From Dickeya aquatica (lineage in GTDB: Bacteria; Pseudomonadota; Gammaproteobacteria; Enterobacterales; Enterobacteriaceae), in NCBI RefSeq assembly GCF_900095885.1, contig NZ_LT615367.1, positions 2,666,001 to 2,730,000 of the forward strand: a stretch of DNA of 64,000 nt, given 5' to 3'. The notes under the pieces were generated by a model. It was not told the DNA's origin. It did not search any database and saw nothing but the letters and a program-made list of their open reading frames with translations. The translations under genes and the position numbers were made by a program. Below, one piece after another: positions 42,974 through 53,956 of the stretch (its first letter is position 1; the number at the start of each line of letters is the position of its first letter).

Positions 42974-43935
42974 TTATTTTTACGTTACGCCGCCTGTTAT
43001 TACTGTTGGTGACACTGTTTTTACTCTCGTTGATAGGGTTTAGCCTGCTCTATTACACGCCCCATGCACCGCTCAACGGTGCCGCCTTGCAGGATGCCTA
43101 TCGCTTCTATTTTGTCAGCCTGTTGCAGGGCGACTTTGGTGTTTCCAGCATTAATGGCCAGCCAATTAGCGAGCAGTTGCGTGAAGTGCTGCCTGCTACC
43201 GTCGAACTCTGTTTGCTGGCGTTTTCGCTTTCACTGATGGTGGGCATCCCGCTTGGCATTACGACCGGCGTCATGCAACACAAGGCCGCAGACCGGGTGA
43301 TCAGCGCGCTGGCGCTGCTGGGCTTCTCTTTACCGGTTTTCTGGCTGGCGCTGCTGATGACGCTGTTTTTCTCACTGCATTTGGGCTGGTTGCCGGTATC
43401 CGGCCGCTTTGATCTGCTCTACCCCGTCACGCCGGTGACCGGTTTTGCGCTGATCGATGCCTGGCTGTCAGATTCTCCTTACCGGGAACAAATGATCATC
43501 AGCGCCCTGCATCATTTAATTTTGCCGGTGCTGGTGCTCTCGGTTGCCCCCACCACGGAAGTGATTCGTTTGATGCGTATCAGCACCACAGAGGTGGGCA
43601 GCCGCAACTACATCAAAGCCGCCGTCATTCGTGGCCTGCCACGCGCAACCGTCATCCGCCGTCACGTACTGCATAACGCGCTGCCGCCTATCATCCCCCA
43701 GCTTGGGTTACAGTTTTCGACCATGCTGACGCTTGAGATGATAACCGAAGTGGTCTTTAACTGGCCGGGCATCGGGCGCTGGCTGGTCAACGCGCTGCGT
43801 CAGCAGGATTTTGCCGCCATTTCCGCCGGTGTCATGGTGGTAGGCGCGGTGGTGATCACCATTAACGTTTTGTCGGATATTTGGGGTGCCATGACCAACC
43901 CGCTTAAACATAAGGAGTGGTATGCACTCCGATAA
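42970..43935 (+). CDS. sapB: Transport permease SapB
   Basis: 321 aa, starting with GTG at 42970 in a GTGA overlap with the sapA stop. Six membrane segments and the permease EAA-type loop ([20 protein letters not shown]). Forms the inner-membrane channel with SapC. Length and start agree with E. coli SapB (MIIFTLRR). Confidence 0.95.
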   Translation: MIIFTLRRLLLLLVTLFLLSLIGFSLLYYTPHAPLNGAALQDAYRFYFVSLLQGDFGVSSINGQPISEQLREVLPATVELCLLAFSLSLMVGIPLGITTGVMQHKAADRVISALALLGFSLPVFWLALLMTLFFSLHLGWLPVSGRFDLLYPVTPVTGFALIDAWLSDSPYREQMIISALHHLILPVLVLSVAPTTEVIRLMRISTTEVGSRNYIKAAVIRGLPRATVIRRHVLHNALPPIIPQLGLQFSTMLTLEMITEVVFNWPGIGRWLVNALRQQDFAAISAGVMVVGAVVITINVLSDIWGAMTNPLKHKEWYALR

Positions 43936-44815
43936 TCTCTACAGCGAAAAAGCCGTTCCCAGCCGCTGGCGCGATACCTGGCAAGTGTTCTATCAGGATC
44001 GCATGGCGATGGTAGGGTTTTATGGTTTTCTGATGCTGCTGGCGCTATGCCTGCTTGGTGGTACGCTGGCACCGTATGCCGTCGATCAACAGTTTCTTGG
44101 CTACCAGTTGTTGCCACCGTCATGGTCACGTTACGGCGAAGTGTCGTTTTTTCTCGGCACGGACGATTTGGGTCGTGACCTGCTCAGTCGGTTGCTGTAC
44201 GGCACCGCCCCCACGTTTGGCTCGGCGCTGGTGGTCACACTGGGAGCGGCGCTGGTGGGCATCCTGCTCGGTTTGCTGGCCGGGGTGACGCATGGCCTGC
44301 GTTCCGCGGTACTCAACCACATTCTCGACCCGCTATTGTCGATTCCGTCGTTACTGCTGGCGATGGTGGTGATTGCCTTTATCGGCCCCAGCCTGTTACA
44401 CGCGATGCTGGCCGTCTGGATGGCGCTGCTGCCGCGCATGGTGCGCACGCTCTACAGCGCAGTGCATGATGAGCTGGAAAAAGAGTATGTCACCGCCGCC
44501 CGGCTGGATGGCGCTTCCACACGTTACATTATCTGGTATGCGGTGATGCCGAACATCCTGCCGTTGCTGGTCGGTGAAGTGACCCGCGCATTGTCGATAG
44601 CTATTCTGGATATTGCCGCGCTCGGTTTCCTTAATCTGGGGGCTCAGTTACCCACGACAGAATGGGGCGGGCTGATGGGCAACGCGCTGGAGCTGGTGTA
44701 CGCCGCCCCCTGGACGGTGATGTTACCGGGGGCGGCCATCACCGTGAGCGTCCTTATCGTTAATTTGCTGGGGGATGGCCTGCGCCGTGCCCTGCTCGCT
44801 CAAACCGAATCGTGA
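43922..44815 (+). CDS. sapC: Transport permease SapC
   Basis: 297 aa. DppC-like permease: N-terminal [40 protein letters not shown], and the EAA loop [20 protein letters not shown]. Overlaps sapB by 14 bp, indicating coupled translation. Confidence 0.95.
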   Translation: MHSDNLYSEKAVPSRWRDTWQVFYQDRMAMVGFYGFLMLLALCLLGGTLAPYAVDQQFLGYQLLPPSWSRYGEVSFFLGTDDLGRDLLSRLLYGTAPTFGSALVVTLGAALVGILLGLLAGVTHGLRSAVLNHILDPLLSIPSLLLAMVVIAFIGPSLLHAMLAVWMALLPRMVRTLYSAVHDELEKEYVTAARLDGASTRYIIWYAVMPNILPLLVGEVTRALSIAILDIAALGFLNLGAQLPTTEWGGLMGNALELVYAAPWTVMLPGAAITVSVLIVNLLGDGLRRALLAQTES

Positions 44816-44827
44816 CGGACAACCATC

Positions 44828-45820
44828 ATGGCATTACTGGAAATTCGTAATCTGACCATTGAATTCCTGACACCGGACGGCCCGGTCAAAGCGGTGGATC
44901 GCGTCAGCATCAGCCTCAATGAAGGCGAAATTCGCGGCCTTGTCGGGGAATCCGGTTCGGGCAAAAGCCTTATCGCCAAAGCGATTTGTGGCATCAATAA
45001 AGAAAACTGGCGCATCAGCGCCGATCGCTTTCGTTTTGACGATGTGGATATCCTGCAACTGACACCGCGCGCACGGCGCAAGCTGGTGCGGCATAATATG
45101 TCGATGATCTTTCAGGAGCCGCAATCCTGCCTTGACCCGTCAGCTCGGGTAGGCCGCCAGTTGATACAATCCATCCCCGGCTGGACATTCAAAGGCCGCT
45201 GGTGGCAACGCATTAACTGGCGCAAACGCCGCGCCATTGAGTTATTGCACCGCGTGGGCATCAAAGACCACAAAGACATTATGCGCAGCTACCCCTACGA
45301 GCTCACCGAAGGGGAGTGCCAGAAAGTGATGATTGCCATCGCGCTGGCAAACCAGCCAAGGTTATTGATTGCCGATGAGCCGACCAACGCGATGGAAGCC
45401 ACCACGCAGGCACAAATTTTCCGTCTGCTCTCGCGGCTGAACCAAAATAATAACACCACCATTTTGCTCATCAGCCATGACCTGCAAACCATGAGCAAAT
45501 GGGCCGATCGTATCAATGTGCTGTATTGCGGCCAGACGGTGGAAAGTGCACTGAGCGATGAGTTAATTAACGCACCACACCACCCTTATACTCAGGCTCT
45601 GATTCGCGCCATGCCCGATTTTGGCCGCTCACTGCCGCATAAAAGCCGGCTGAATGCACTGCCTGGCGCGATCCCTTCGCTCGAACATCTGCCCGTCGGG
45701 TGCCGCTTAGGCCCCCGTTGCCCTTATTCACAAAAGCAGTGCATGGCCACACCACCGCTAATTCCGGTGAAAAACCATTGGTACGCCTGCCACTTCCCGC
45801 TCAACATGGAGGAGTCCTGA
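44828..45820 (+). CDS. sapD: Transport ATPase SapD
   Basis: 330 aa. Walker [11 protein letters not shown]-loop MIFQEPQ, signature-like LTEGECQ, Walker B LLIADEP, and the C-terminal oligopeptide ABC extension with cysteines ([14 protein letters not shown]). The degenerate LTEGE signature is also present in E. coli SapD. SapD with SapF powers the transporter and has a reported role in potassium uptake via TrkH. Confidence 0.95.
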   Translation: MALLEIRNLTIEFLTPDGPVKAVDRVSISLNEGEIRGLVGESGSGKSLIAKAICGINKENWRISADRFRFDDVDILQLTPRARRKLVRHNMSMIFQEPQSCLDPSARVGRQLIQSIPGWTFKGRWWQRINWRKRRAIELLHRVGIKDHKDIMRSYPYELTEGECQKVMIAIALANQPRLLIADEPTNAMEATTQAQIFRLLSRLNQNNNTTILLISHDLQTMSKWADRINVLYCGQTVESALSDELINAPHHPYTQALIRAMPDFGRSLPHKSRLNALPGAIPSLEHLPVGCRLGPRCPYSQKQCMATPPLIPVKNHWYACHFPLNMEES

Positions 45821-46635
45821 TGGTAGAAACCCTGCTGGAAGCCCGCAACCTCACCAAAATCTTTCGTTATCGCACCGGCTGGTTCCGCCGTCAGCATGTT
45901 GAAGCGGTAAAATCGGTGAGTTTCACCCTGCGCGAACGGCAGACGCTGGCGATTATCGGAGAGAATGGTTCCGGGAAATCAACGCTGGCTAAAATGCTGG
46001 CCGGGGTTATCCCGCCCACCTCCGGTGAACTGGTGATTGACGACCATCCCTTGAGCTTTGGCGACTACCGTTATCGCAGTCAACGCATTCGGATGATTTT
46101 TCAGGACTCCGCCAACGCGCTTAACCCGCGCCAGCGCATCGGTCAGTTGCTGGAGTTACCGCTGCGGCTGAACACAACTCTCACGCCACATGAGCGCGAT
46201 AAAGCCATTCATCTGGCGTTGCGCCAGGTGGGGTTACGTGCCGATCACGCCGCCTATTACCCACATGCATTAGCGCCGGGGCAAAAGCAGCGCGTCGGGC
46301 TGGCTCGCGCCCTGATTTTACAACCCAAAGTGATTGTGGCTGACGAAGCGCTGGCCTCACTGGATATGTCAATGCGTTCGCAAATCATCAACCTGATGCT
46401 GGAATTACAGGAAAAGCACGGCATTTCCTATATCTATGTCACGCAGCATCTGGGCATGATGAAGCATATCAGCGACCAGATTCTGGTGATGCAGGCCGGT
46501 GAAGTGGTTGAGCGCGGCAGCACGGCCGACGTGCTGGCCTCGCCATTACATGACTTAACCAAGCGTCTCATCGCCAGCCATTTCGGTGAAGCACTCAGCG
46601 CCGATGCCTGGCGACGAGACAGCCATCAGCCTTAA
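45820..46635 (+). CDS. sapF: Transport ATPase SapF
   Basis: 271 aa from ATG at 45820, overlapping the sapD stop by one base (TGATG), with GGAGGAG upstream. Walker A GENGSGKST, MIFQDSAN, signature LAPGQKQR (the natural SapF variant) and VIVADEALASLDMS. Last gene of the sap operon. Confidence 0.95.
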   Translation: MVETLLEARNLTKIFRYRTGWFRRQHVEAVKSVSFTLRERQTLAIIGENGSGKSTLAKMLAGVIPPTSGELVIDDHPLSFGDYRYRSQRIRMIFQDSANALNPRQRIGQLLELPLRLNTTLTPHERDKAIHLALRQVGLRADHAAYYPHALAPGQKQRVGLARALILQPKVIVADEALASLDMSMRSQIINLMLELQEKHGISYIYVTQHLGMMKHISDQILVMQAGEVVERGSTADVLASPLHDLTKRLIASHFGEALSADAWRRDSHQP

Positions 46636-46780
46636 CTCACCCGGGCCGCACGCGTCGCAAAAGTGGTTGGAGTACCCCTCCGGGCGTCAGGCGTGCTAGA
46701 ATCGCCCGGTTTATTCACACCGATCATGGTAAAAACTATTTTGCCGATGGTCGCAGCAACAATTCTCAAAGGATACTGCC

Positions 46781-47572
46781 ATGGGTTTTCTTACCGGTAA
46801 GCGCATTCTGGTCACGGGCGTTGCCAGCAACCGCTCCATTGCATACGGTATCGCACAGGCGATGCACCGCGAAGGTGCTGAACTGGCGTTTACCTACCAG
46901 AACGACAAGCTGAAGTCGCGTGTGGAAGAGTTTGCCAAAGAGTTTGATTCAAGCATCGTCTTACCCTGTGATGTTGCGCAAGATGACAGCATCACCGCGC
47001 TGTTCTCAGAACTGGCTAACGTCTGGCCAACCTTCGACGGCTTCGTCCACTCTATCGCTTACGCACCGGGCGACCAGCTCGATGGCGATTATGTCAACGC
47101 GGTCACCCGCGAAGGCTTCGCCATCGCGCACGATATCAGCGCTTACAGCTTTGTGGCGATGGCAAAAGCCTGCCGCAGCATGCTGACCCCGAACGCCGGG
47201 CTTATCACGCTGTCTTATCTCGGTGCCGAGCGCGCTATCCCGAACTATAACGTGATGGGGCTGGCAAAAGCCTCGCTGGAAGCCAACGTGCGTTACATGG
47301 CCAACGCCATGGGCCGTGACGGTGTGCGTGTTAACGCCATTTCCGCAGGCCCTATCCGCACACTGGCGGCCTCTGGCATCAAGAATTTCAAAAAGATGCT
47401 GTCACATTGTGAAGCCGTCACCCCTATCCGCCGTGTTGTCACCATTGAAGACGTGGGTAACGCCGCCGCCTTCATGTGCTCTGACCTCGCAGCCGGTATC
47501 TCCGGTGAAGTGCTGCACGTCGATGGGGGTTTTAATATCGCGGCCATGAACGAGCTGGAACTGGGCGAGTAA
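46781..47572 (+). CDS. fabI: Enoyl-ACP reductase FabI
   Basis: 263 aa. SDR-type NADH-dependent enzyme: [13 protein letters not shown] cofactor loop, catalytic Tyr156 and Lys163 in NYNVMGLAK, with Tyr146. Reduces trans-2-enoyl-ACP in the last step of fatty-acid elongation. Residue 93 is Ala ([10 protein letters not shown]) where E. coli has Gly; changes at Gly93 alter triclosan and diazaborine binding in E. coli. AAGGATA precedes the ATG. Confidence 0.97.
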   Translation: MGFLTGKRILVTGVASNRSIAYGIAQAMHREGAELAFTYQNDKLKSRVEEFAKEFDSSIVLPCDVAQDDSITALFSELANVWPTFDGFVHSIAYAPGDQLDGDYVNAVTREGFAIAHDISAYSFVAMAKACRSMLTPNAGLITLSYLGAERAIPNYNVMGLAKASLEANVRYMANAMGRDGVRVNAISAGPIRTLAASGIKNFKKMLSHCEAVTPIRRVVTIEDVGNAAAFMCSDLAAGISGEVLHVDGGFNIAAMNELELGE

Positions 47573-47889
47573 TTCCCTCACAGTAAACGAGCCGGATGGC
47601 TCGTTTACTGTATTGTGCCATCGCCCTGCCTTTACCCCTGCCCCGCCCACTGCCACACTGTTTTTTTAACACGCGAATTTTTTAACACGCGAAAACGCCC
47701 GGTTCGTGCCACACGGCAACAGCAGATTGCCTGAGCGCCGGTGTATGCCGGATACACTGCCCAGCCGTTAAACAGATGGCCCTGACAGCCCGAACAACGC
47801 TTGCCGCCAGCGGCTGATTCGCGTAAAACTGTCTGCCATTAACACCATTATTAACCGTCATTTAACCGCTAATCGCAATTCTGGACGCT
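47573..47889. other. fabI-rnb intergenic region: terminator stem and tandem repeat
   Basis: A perfect 13-bp stem CAGTAAACGAGCC-GGAT-GGCTCGTTTACTG at 47581-47610 follows fabI and should stop or stabilise its mRNA. TTTTTTAACACGCGAA occurs twice in tandem (47662-47677 and 47678-47693). No gene seen; the rnb promoter should lie in the right half. Confidence 0.75.
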
Positions 47890-49821
47890 ATGTTTCAAGA
47901 CAACCCGCTGCTTGCGCAGCTAAAACAGCAACTCCACTCTCAGACGCCACGAGCGGAAGGCACCGTTAAAGCCACCGACAAAGGATTCGGTTTTCTTGAA
48001 GCCGACGCGCAGAAGAGCTATTTCATCCCGCCGCCGCACATGAAAAAAGTGATGCACGGCGATCGTATTATCGTCACGCTGCACACCGAAAAAGAGCGCG
48101 AAATTGCCGAGCCAGAATCACTGGTCGAGCCATTTCTGAGCCGCTTCGTCGGCCGTGTGCAAAAGAAAGATGACCGGTTATCGATTGTGCCGGATCATCC
48201 GCTGTTGAAAGACGCGATCCCCTGCCGTCCGGCACGCGGGGTCGAGCAGGATTTCAAAGAAGGCGACTGGGCGGTTGCCGAAATGCGTCGCCATCCGCTC
48301 AAGGGCGATCGCGGCTTTTTTGCCGACCTGACCCACTACATTACCACCGGCGATGATCCGCTTGCGCCGTGGTGGGTCACGCTGTCACGGCATAATCTGG
48401 AACGTGTTGCGCCACAGGCCGATGCGGCAGAGCTGAATGATGGCGCGCTTTCACGCGAAGACCTGACCGGGCTTGATTTCGTGACCATTGACAGCGCCAG
48501 CACCGAAGATATGGACGATGCGTTGTATGTTCAGGAGCGTGACGACGGCAGCCTGGAGATGACTGTTGCCATCGCCGACCCGACCGCATATGTCCCGGCT
48601 GACAGTGAGCTGGATGCAATTGCCCGCCAGCGTGCGTTCACCAACTATCTGCCTGGCTTCAACATTCCGATGTTGCCACGTCACCTGTCCGATGATATCT
48701 GCTCGCTGCGCCCGCATGAGCGCCGTCCGGTGCTGGCGTGCCGCATGACGGTTGCCGCCGATGGCGCACTCAGTCAGGTGCATTTCTTCGCTGCCTGGAT
48801 TGAGTCACGCGCTAAACTGGTGTACGACGAGGTTTCCGACTGGCTGGAACAGCAAGGTGAATGGCAGCCGGGCAGTGAGGCCATCGCCAGCCAGATCCGT
48901 CTGTTGCATCGCGTATGTCAGGCGCGCAGCCAATGGCGCGCCACCCATGCGTTAGTCTTCCGCGACCGCCCTGACTATCGTTTCGTGTTGGGCGAGAAAG
49001 GTGAAGTGCTGGATATCGTCACTGAGCCGCGCCGGATTGCAAACCGTATCGTGGAAGAGGCGATGATTGCCGCCAACGTCTGTGCGGCCACTGTGCTGCG
49101 CGATACGCTTGGTTTTGGTATCTACAACGTGCATAACGGTTTTGACCCAGTGAGCGTCGAACAGGCGGTTACGGTATTATCCGGCCACGGCATCCGCGCT
49201 GACGCGCAGCAATTGCTGACGCTGGAAGGCTTTTGCGTACTGCGCCGTGAGCTTGACGCACAACCCACGCAATTCCTCGACAGCCGCATTCGCCGTTTCC
49301 AGTCGTTTGCCGAAATCAGCACGACGCCCGGCCCGCACTTCGGCCTGGGACTGGATGCATACGCTACCTGGACATCGCCGATTCGTAAATATGGCGATAT
49401 GGTCAACCACCGGCTGCTCAAAGCGATTATTACCGGTGCCACCGCTGACAAACCGCACGATGACGTTACCCAGCAACTGGCTGAACGCCGCCGCTTGAAC
49501 CGCATGGCCGAGCGCGATGTCAGCGACTGGCTCTACGCGCGGTTCCTCAAGGAAAAAGCGGGCACCGACACACGCTTTACTGCTGAGATCATTGATGTGA
49601 ATCGCGGCGGTCTGCGCATTCGCCTGCTTGACAACGGCGCAACCGCCTTTGTGCCCGCCTCGTTTATTCATGCGGTGCGTGACGAGCTGGTGTGCAGCCA
49701 GGAAACCGGTATCGTGACCGTGAAAGGTGAAACGGTTTACCGCCAGAGTGACACACTGCAAGTGGTGCTGACCGAGGTGCGCCTTGACACCCGCAACATC
49801 ATTGCCAAACCGGCAGCCTGA
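47890..49821 (+). CDS. rnb: Exoribonuclease II
   Basis: 643 aa, usual length (E. coli 644). Cold-shock domains at the N-terminus ([20 protein letters not shown]), catalytic RNB domain with [18 protein letters not shown] (the metal-binding Asp residues), [20 protein letters not shown], and a C-terminal S1 domain ([20 protein letters not shown]). Degrades single-stranded RNA 3' to 5'. A strong terminator follows. Confidence 0.97.
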   Translation: MFQDNPLLAQLKQQLHSQTPRAEGTVKATDKGFGFLEADAQKSYFIPPPHMKKVMHGDRIIVTLHTEKEREIAEPESLVEPFLSRFVGRVQKKDDRLSIVPDHPLLKDAIPCRPARGVEQDFKEGDWAVAEMRRHPLKGDRGFFADLTHYITTGDDPLAPWWVTLSRHNLERVAPQADAAELNDGALSREDLTGLDFVTIDSASTEDMDDALYVQERDDGSLEMTVAIADPTAYVPADSELDAIARQRAFTNYLPGFNIPMLPRHLSDDICSLRPHERRPVLACRMTVAADGALSQVHFFAAWIESRAKLVYDEVSDWLEQQGEWQPGSEAIASQIRLLHRVCQARSQWRATHALVFRDRPDYRFVLGEKGEVLDIVTEPRRIANRIVEEAMIAANVCAATVLRDTLGFGIYNVHNGFDPVSVEQAVTVLSGHGIRADAQQLLTLEGFCVLRRELDAQPTQFLDSRIRRFQSFAEISTTPGPHFGLGLDAYATWTSPIRKYGDMVNHRLLKAIITGATADKPHDDVTQQLAERRRLNRMAERDVSDWLYARFLKEKAGTDTRFTAEIIDVNRGGLRIRLLDNGATAFVPASFIHAVRDELVCSQETGIVTVKGETVYRQSDTLQVVLTEVRLDTRNIIAKPAA

Positions 49822-49836
49822 ACCTTGAACGGCCTG

Positions 49837-49865
49837 ACGCCATCCTGACGGATGGCGTTTTTTTT
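49837..49865 (+). terminator. rnb intrinsic terminator
   Basis: ACGCCATCC-TGAC-GGATGGCGT followed by T8, 15 bp after the rnb stop. Confidence 0.92.
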
Positions 49866-49905
49866 CCCCTTCGGCCACTCCCCCGCGCATAAAGGAGTCG
49901 ATACG

Positions 49906-50823
49906 ATGAAAAGAATTCCGCTTGGTGGCAGTACACTCAGTGTTCCCAATATTGCCCTCGGCTGTATGCGTCTTGCCGGAAAAAGCCCGCAGGACGCCGT
50001 TACCCTGATACAGAGCGCGCTTGATGTCGGCATAGACTTTTTTGACCATGCGGATATTTATGGTGCCGGGCGCTCGGAAGAGGTGTTTGCGAAAGCCATC
50101 ACACAAGGCGGTATTCGCCGCGACGCACTGATCCTCCAGAGTAAATGCGGCATCCGCCCCGGCTATTTCGATTTCTCTAAACAGCATATTCTCGCAAGTG
50201 TGGAAGGCAGCCTGACGCGCCTGAATACCGATTACCTTGACCTGCTGCTGTTGCACCGCCCAGACACCTTGTGTGAGCCAGACGAGGTCGCTGGCGCATT
50301 CGACGAGCTGTACACCAGCGGCAAGGTGCGCCATTTCGGCGTGAGCAACCAGCATCCGTTGCAAATTGAATTGCTAAAAACCGCCGTGCGCCAGCCGCTG
50401 CTTACCAATCAGTTGCAGTTAAGTATTATGCACACCCCGATGATCGATGCCGGTTTCAACGTCAATATGACCCATGCACCATCGCTGCATCATGATGGTA
50501 TGGTACTGGAGTACAGCCGCCTGAAAAACATGACAATTCAGGCCTGGTCGCCCTTCCAGTACGGCTTTTTTGATGGTGTATTTATCGGTAACGACCAGTT
50601 TGCGACGCTCAACGCTGCCCTGCAAAAAGCCGCCGATGAATACGCTGTCTCGACAACGGCCATCGCCACCGCCTGGCTGTTGCGCCATCCGGCCAGTATG
50701 CAGGTGATAGTCGGCAGCATGAACCCGCAACGCTTACAGGACATCGCCACGGCCTCATCACTGCGCATCAGCCGCGAAACCTGGTATGACATCTACCGGG
50801 CCGCGGGGAACACACTGCCCTGA
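49906..50823 (+). CDS. Aldo-keto reductase, YdhF-like
   Basis: 305 aa from ATG at 49906 (AAGGAG upstream). AKR motifs: FDHADIYGAGRSEEVFAKAI (catalytic Asp and Tyr), ILQSKCGIRPGYFDFS (Lys), LDLLLLHRPD (His) and GKVRHFGVSN. NADPH-dependent reductase with a TIM barrel; physiological substrate unknown. The closest relative I recall in E. coli is YdhF. Followed by a 13-bp imperfect stem (GCACGCCTCATCC...GGGTGAGGCGTGC, about 50832-50867). Confidence 0.85.
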   Translation: MKRIPLGGSTLSVPNIALGCMRLAGKSPQDAVTLIQSALDVGIDFFDHADIYGAGRSEEVFAKAITQGGIRRDALILQSKCGIRPGYFDFSKQHILASVEGSLTRLNTDYLDLLLLHRPDTLCEPDEVAGAFDELYTSGKVRHFGVSNQHPLQIELLKTAVRQPLLTNQLQLSIMHTPMIDAGFNVNMTHAPSLHHDGMVLEYSRLKNMTIQAWSPFQYGFFDGVFIGNDQFATLNAALQKAADEYAVSTTAIATAWLLRHPASMQVIVGSMNPQRLQDIATASSLRISRETWYDIYRAAGNTLP

Positions 50824-51022
50824 GCACGGATAGGCACGCCTCATCCAGGCTATGCCGGGTGAGGCGTGCACCCCATGATTTGCTGCCGGTCTGCTACGCC
50901 ATCTTTCACCGGTAACACCGCTGCCGGAAAAATCATTTCCATAACAAAAATATAGCTTTGTTCACATTTTTATCGCTATCTAATCACGCTCCTGAATCAC
51001 TGCACTATGGTGTTTATTGATG

Positions 51023-51041
51023 CCACACGTTATGCGTGTGG
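51023..51041 (+). promoter_or_regulatory. Inverted repeat in leader of the carbon-starvation transporter
   Basis: CCACACG-TTATG-CGTGTGG, 60 bp before the start codon. It may be an operator or an mRNA stem; I cannot assign a regulator. Confidence 0.4.
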
Positions 51042-51100
51042 TAACACTGCCTATGAGCCAACCGGCAGCGGGAAATGACAACCACTCTGGAGTCAGTGAG

Positions 51101-53167
51101 ATGAAAACCATCAAAAGTATGTCAGCCTGGATAGCTGTTGCGATTGCCGGAGCGGTGGCGTTTGCCATGCTGGCACTCAGCCGTGGTGAGCATGTTAACG
51201 CCGTCTGGCTGGTGATTGCCGCCGTCGCCTGCTACAGCATTGCCTACCGTTTTTACAGCCTGTTTATTGCCCGCCGGGTGTTTGAACTCGACGACCGGCG
51301 CATCACGCCTGCCGAACGCCATAACGACGGGCTGGATTATGTCCCCACCAATAAGTGGGTATTGTTCGGCCACCATTTTGCGGCTATCGCCGGAGCCGGG
51401 CCGCTGGTCGGGCCGATTCTGGCCGCGCAAATGGGTTTTTTACCCGGCACGTTATGGATTTTGCTTGGTGTGATGCTGGCCGGAGCCGTGCAGGATTTTC
51501 TGGTGCTGTTTATTTCTACCCGGCGCGATGGCCGCTCACTGGGCGAAATGGCCCGGCAGGAACTGGGCGCATTTGCCGGTGTGGTGACTATGCTGGGCGC
51601 ACTGGGCGTGATGATAATCATCCTGTCAGCGCTGGCACTGGTGGTGGTTAAAGCGCTTACCAACAGCCCGTGGGGCACGTTTACGATTGCTGCCACCATT
51701 CCGATTGCGCTGTTTATGGGCGTTTACATGCGCTTTTTGCGGCCGGGAAAAATCGCCGAAGTCTCGCTGATAGGTTTTGTGCTGATGATGCTGGCCATCA
51801 CTTACGGTGGTGAGATTGCCGTACATCCTTACTGGGGGCCACTGTTCACCCTCAGCGGCACAACCCTGACCTGGGTGCTGGTGATTTATGGGTTCATCGC
51901 CTCGGTGTTACCCGTCTGGCTGCTACTGGCTCCGCGTGACTATTTATCCACCTTCCTGAAAATCGGCGTCATTGTCGGGCTGGCAGTCGGTATTGTTTTT
52001 GCCATGCCGGAACTGAAAATGCCTGCCATTTCCCGCTTTATCGACGGCAGCGGGCCGGTGTTTTCCGGTAGCCTGTTCCCGTTTTTGTTTATTACCATTG
52101 CCTGTGGCGCTATCTCCGGCTTCCATGCGCTGGTGTCGAGCGGTACTACCCCCAAATTGGTTGAGCGTGAAAGCCATATTCGTTTTATCGGCTACGGCGC
52201 GATGCTGATGGAGTCTTTCGTTGCCATCATGGCGCTGATTTGCGCCTCGGTAATCGACCCGGGCGTCTATTTTGCAATGAACGCCCCCGCCGCCGTAATA
52301 GGCACCACCGTGGAAAACGCCGCACAGGTGATAAGCGCCTGGGGATTTGTCATCACCCCGGCAGACCTGACGACCATCGCCAAAGACGTCGGTGAAAATA
52401 CCATTCTTTCACGCGCCGGGGGCGCACCTACCTTTGCCGTCGGTATGGCGCATATCATCACTGACATTTTTAACAGCCGGGCGATGATGGCATTCTGGTA
52501 TCACTTCGCCATTTTGTTTGAAGCGCTGTTTATTCTGACTGCCGTGGATGCGGGCACCCGCGCCTGCCGCTTTATGGTGCAAGACCTGGCAGGACTGGTT
52601 ATTCCCGGCATGGGCAAAAGCCACTCCTGGCTGGGTAATATGGCGGGCACTACCGTTGCTGTCTCGGGCTGGGGCTTTTTCGTCTATCAGGGGGTGATTG
52701 ACCCGCTTGGCGGCATTAATACGCTATGGCCGCTGTTTGGCATCGGCAACCAGATGCTGGCGTCAATGGCGCTGATCCTCGGTACGGTGGTGCTGTTCAA
52801 AATGAAGAAACAGCGCTACGCCTGGGTCACATTATTGCCGACAGCCTGGCTGTTTATTACCTCGATGACGGCCGGCTGGCAGAAAATCTTTCATGAAAAA
52901 CCCAGTATCGGCTTTCTGGCGCAGGCAAACCGGTTCTCAAAAGGTATTGAGTCCGGCACCCTGATTGCGCCAGCCAAAACCATGCAGGACATGGCGACCA
53001 TCGTTTTGAGTAACCAAATCAACGCAATACTGTGTGGATTCTTTATGCTGGTTGCAGTGACGATGTTGGTTGCCGCCTTCCTGGTGATTCGCCGGGCGCT
53101 GCATAGCCAGCAGCCCACAGTGCAGGAAACCCCGGCCAGCTGGCGTCAGGATAGCGCACAGCACTAA
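51101..53167 (+). CDS. CstA/BtsT-family carbon-starvation (pyruvate) transporter
   Basis: 688 aa from ATG at 51101 with TGGAG upstream. About 16-18 membrane helices. Strong family motifs: NDGLDYVPTNKWVLFGHHFA, AIAGAGPLVGPILAAQMGFL, LLAPRDYLSTFLKIGVIVGL, ACGAISGFHALVSSGTTPKL and FEALFILTAVDAGTRACRFM. E. coli CstA (701 aa) and BtsT/YjiY (716 aa) belong here; BtsT imports pyruvate with protons. I cannot decide between the two orthologues. Ends in a short hydrophilic tail. A GAACGCCCAG/CTGGGCGTTC stem follows the stop. Confidence 0.9.
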   Translation: MKTIKSMSAWIAVAIAGAVAFAMLALSRGEHVNAVWLVIAAVACYSIAYRFYSLFIARRVFELDDRRITPAERHNDGLDYVPTNKWVLFGHHFAAIAGAGPLVGPILAAQMGFLPGTLWILLGVMLAGAVQDFLVLFISTRRDGRSLGEMARQELGAFAGVVTMLGALGVMIIILSALALVVVKALTNSPWGTFTIAATIPIALFMGVYMRFLRPGKIAEVSLIGFVLMMLAITYGGEIAVHPYWGPLFTLSGTTLTWVLVIYGFIASVLPVWLLLAPRDYLSTFLKIGVIVGLAVGIVFAMPELKMPAISRFIDGSGPVFSGSLFPFLFITIACGAISGFHALVSSGTTPKLVERESHIRFIGYGAMLMESFVAIMALICASVIDPGVYFAMNAPAAVIGTTVENAAQVISAWGFVITPADLTTIAKDVGENTILSRAGGAPTFAVGMAHIITDIFNSRAMMAFWYHFAILFEALFILTAVDAGTRACRFMVQDLAGLVIPGMGKSHSWLGNMAGTTVAVSGWGFFVYQGVIDPLGGINTLWPLFGIGNQMLASMALILGTVVLFKMKKQRYAWVTLLPTAWLFITSMTAGWQKIFHEKPSIGFLAQANRFSKGIESGTLIAPAKTMQDMATIVLSNQINAILCGFFMLVAVTMLVAAFLVIRRALHSQQPTVQETPASWRQDSAQH

Positions 53168-53260
53168 AACGCGTAAAACCGAACGCCCAGCCTGGGCGTT
53201 CAATCTCCCTTAACACCCCGCATGCAAAACAAACCATCAACCTGAGTGGCCAAGCTGACA

Positions 53261-53956
53261 TTATTGGCCGTAATAGGCATGTACCCCGTGCTTGCGCAGG
53301 TAGTGCTTATCCAGTAATGCAGGTTGCATTGATGCCAGCGCCGGGGTTAACTGGTGAGAAAATAGCCCCATGTAAGCAATCTCTTCCAGTACCACAGCGT
53401 TGTGCACGGCATTTTCAGCATCACTCCCCCAGGCAAAAGGGCCATGCGCATTCACCAATACGGCCGGAATGGCCTCGGGTGATAAACCTCGCTCACGGAA
53501 GGTTTCGACGATAACCTGCCCCGTTTCCCATTCATACTGCCCGGCGATTTCGTGTGGCGTCATCAGCCGGGTACAGGGGATGGGGCCGTAAAAATAGTCA
53601 GCATGAGTGGTTCCCCAGGGGGGTAAATCTTTCCCGGCCTGCGCCCAGATAGTGGCATGGCGTGAATGGGTATGGACGATGCCCCCCAAGGCCGGAAAAG
53701 CCTGATACAGCGCCCGATGCGTATCGGTATCTGACGAGGGCTTTCTCTCACCTTCCACGACCCGCCCGGTGCGAATCTCTACGACGACCATGTCCTGCTG
53801 CGTCATCGCATCATATTCAACACCGGAGGGTTTAATCACCATAAGCCCGTGCTCACGGCTGCACGCACTGACATTCCCCCAGGTAAACGTCACCAGTTGA
53901 TGACGGGGCAAAGCCAGATTGGCGTCAAGCACCTGCATTTTCAGCTCTTCCAGCAT
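53261..53956 (-). CDS. araD: L-ribulose-5-phosphate 4-epimerase
   Basis: 231 aa from ATG at 53956, the same start (MLEEL) and length as E. coli AraD; an ATG two codons earlier is only one base from the GGGAG ribosome site and so unlikely. Zinc and active-site motifs [29 protein letters not shown] and NAHGPFAWG are present. It converts L-ribulose-5-phosphate to D-xylulose-5-phosphate. It stands alone, without araBA or ulaAG-type genes beside it, so it may serve another pentose or ascorbate route (UlaF/SgbE are close relatives). Confidence 0.85.
   Translation of the reverse strand: MLEELKMQVLDANLALPRHQLVTFTWGNVSACSREHGLMVIKPSGVEYDAMTQQDMVVVEIRTGRVVEGERKPSSDTDTHRALYQAFPALGGIVHTHSRHATIWAQAGKDLPPWGTTHADYFYGPIPCTRLMTPHEIAGQYEWETGQVIVETFRERGLSPEAIPAVLVNAHGPFAWGSDAENAVHNAVVLEEIAYMGLFSHQLTPALASMQPALLDKHYLRKHGVHAYYGQ

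Noticed and set aside
45300..46310. Degenerate ABC signatures in SapD (LTEGE) and SapF (LAPGQ) as damage
   Set aside because: The same variants are present in the E. coli proteins.
49177..50364. 395-codon minus ORF opposite rnb and the aldo-keto reductase
   Set aside because: Antisense shadow of two well-supported genes; no family features.
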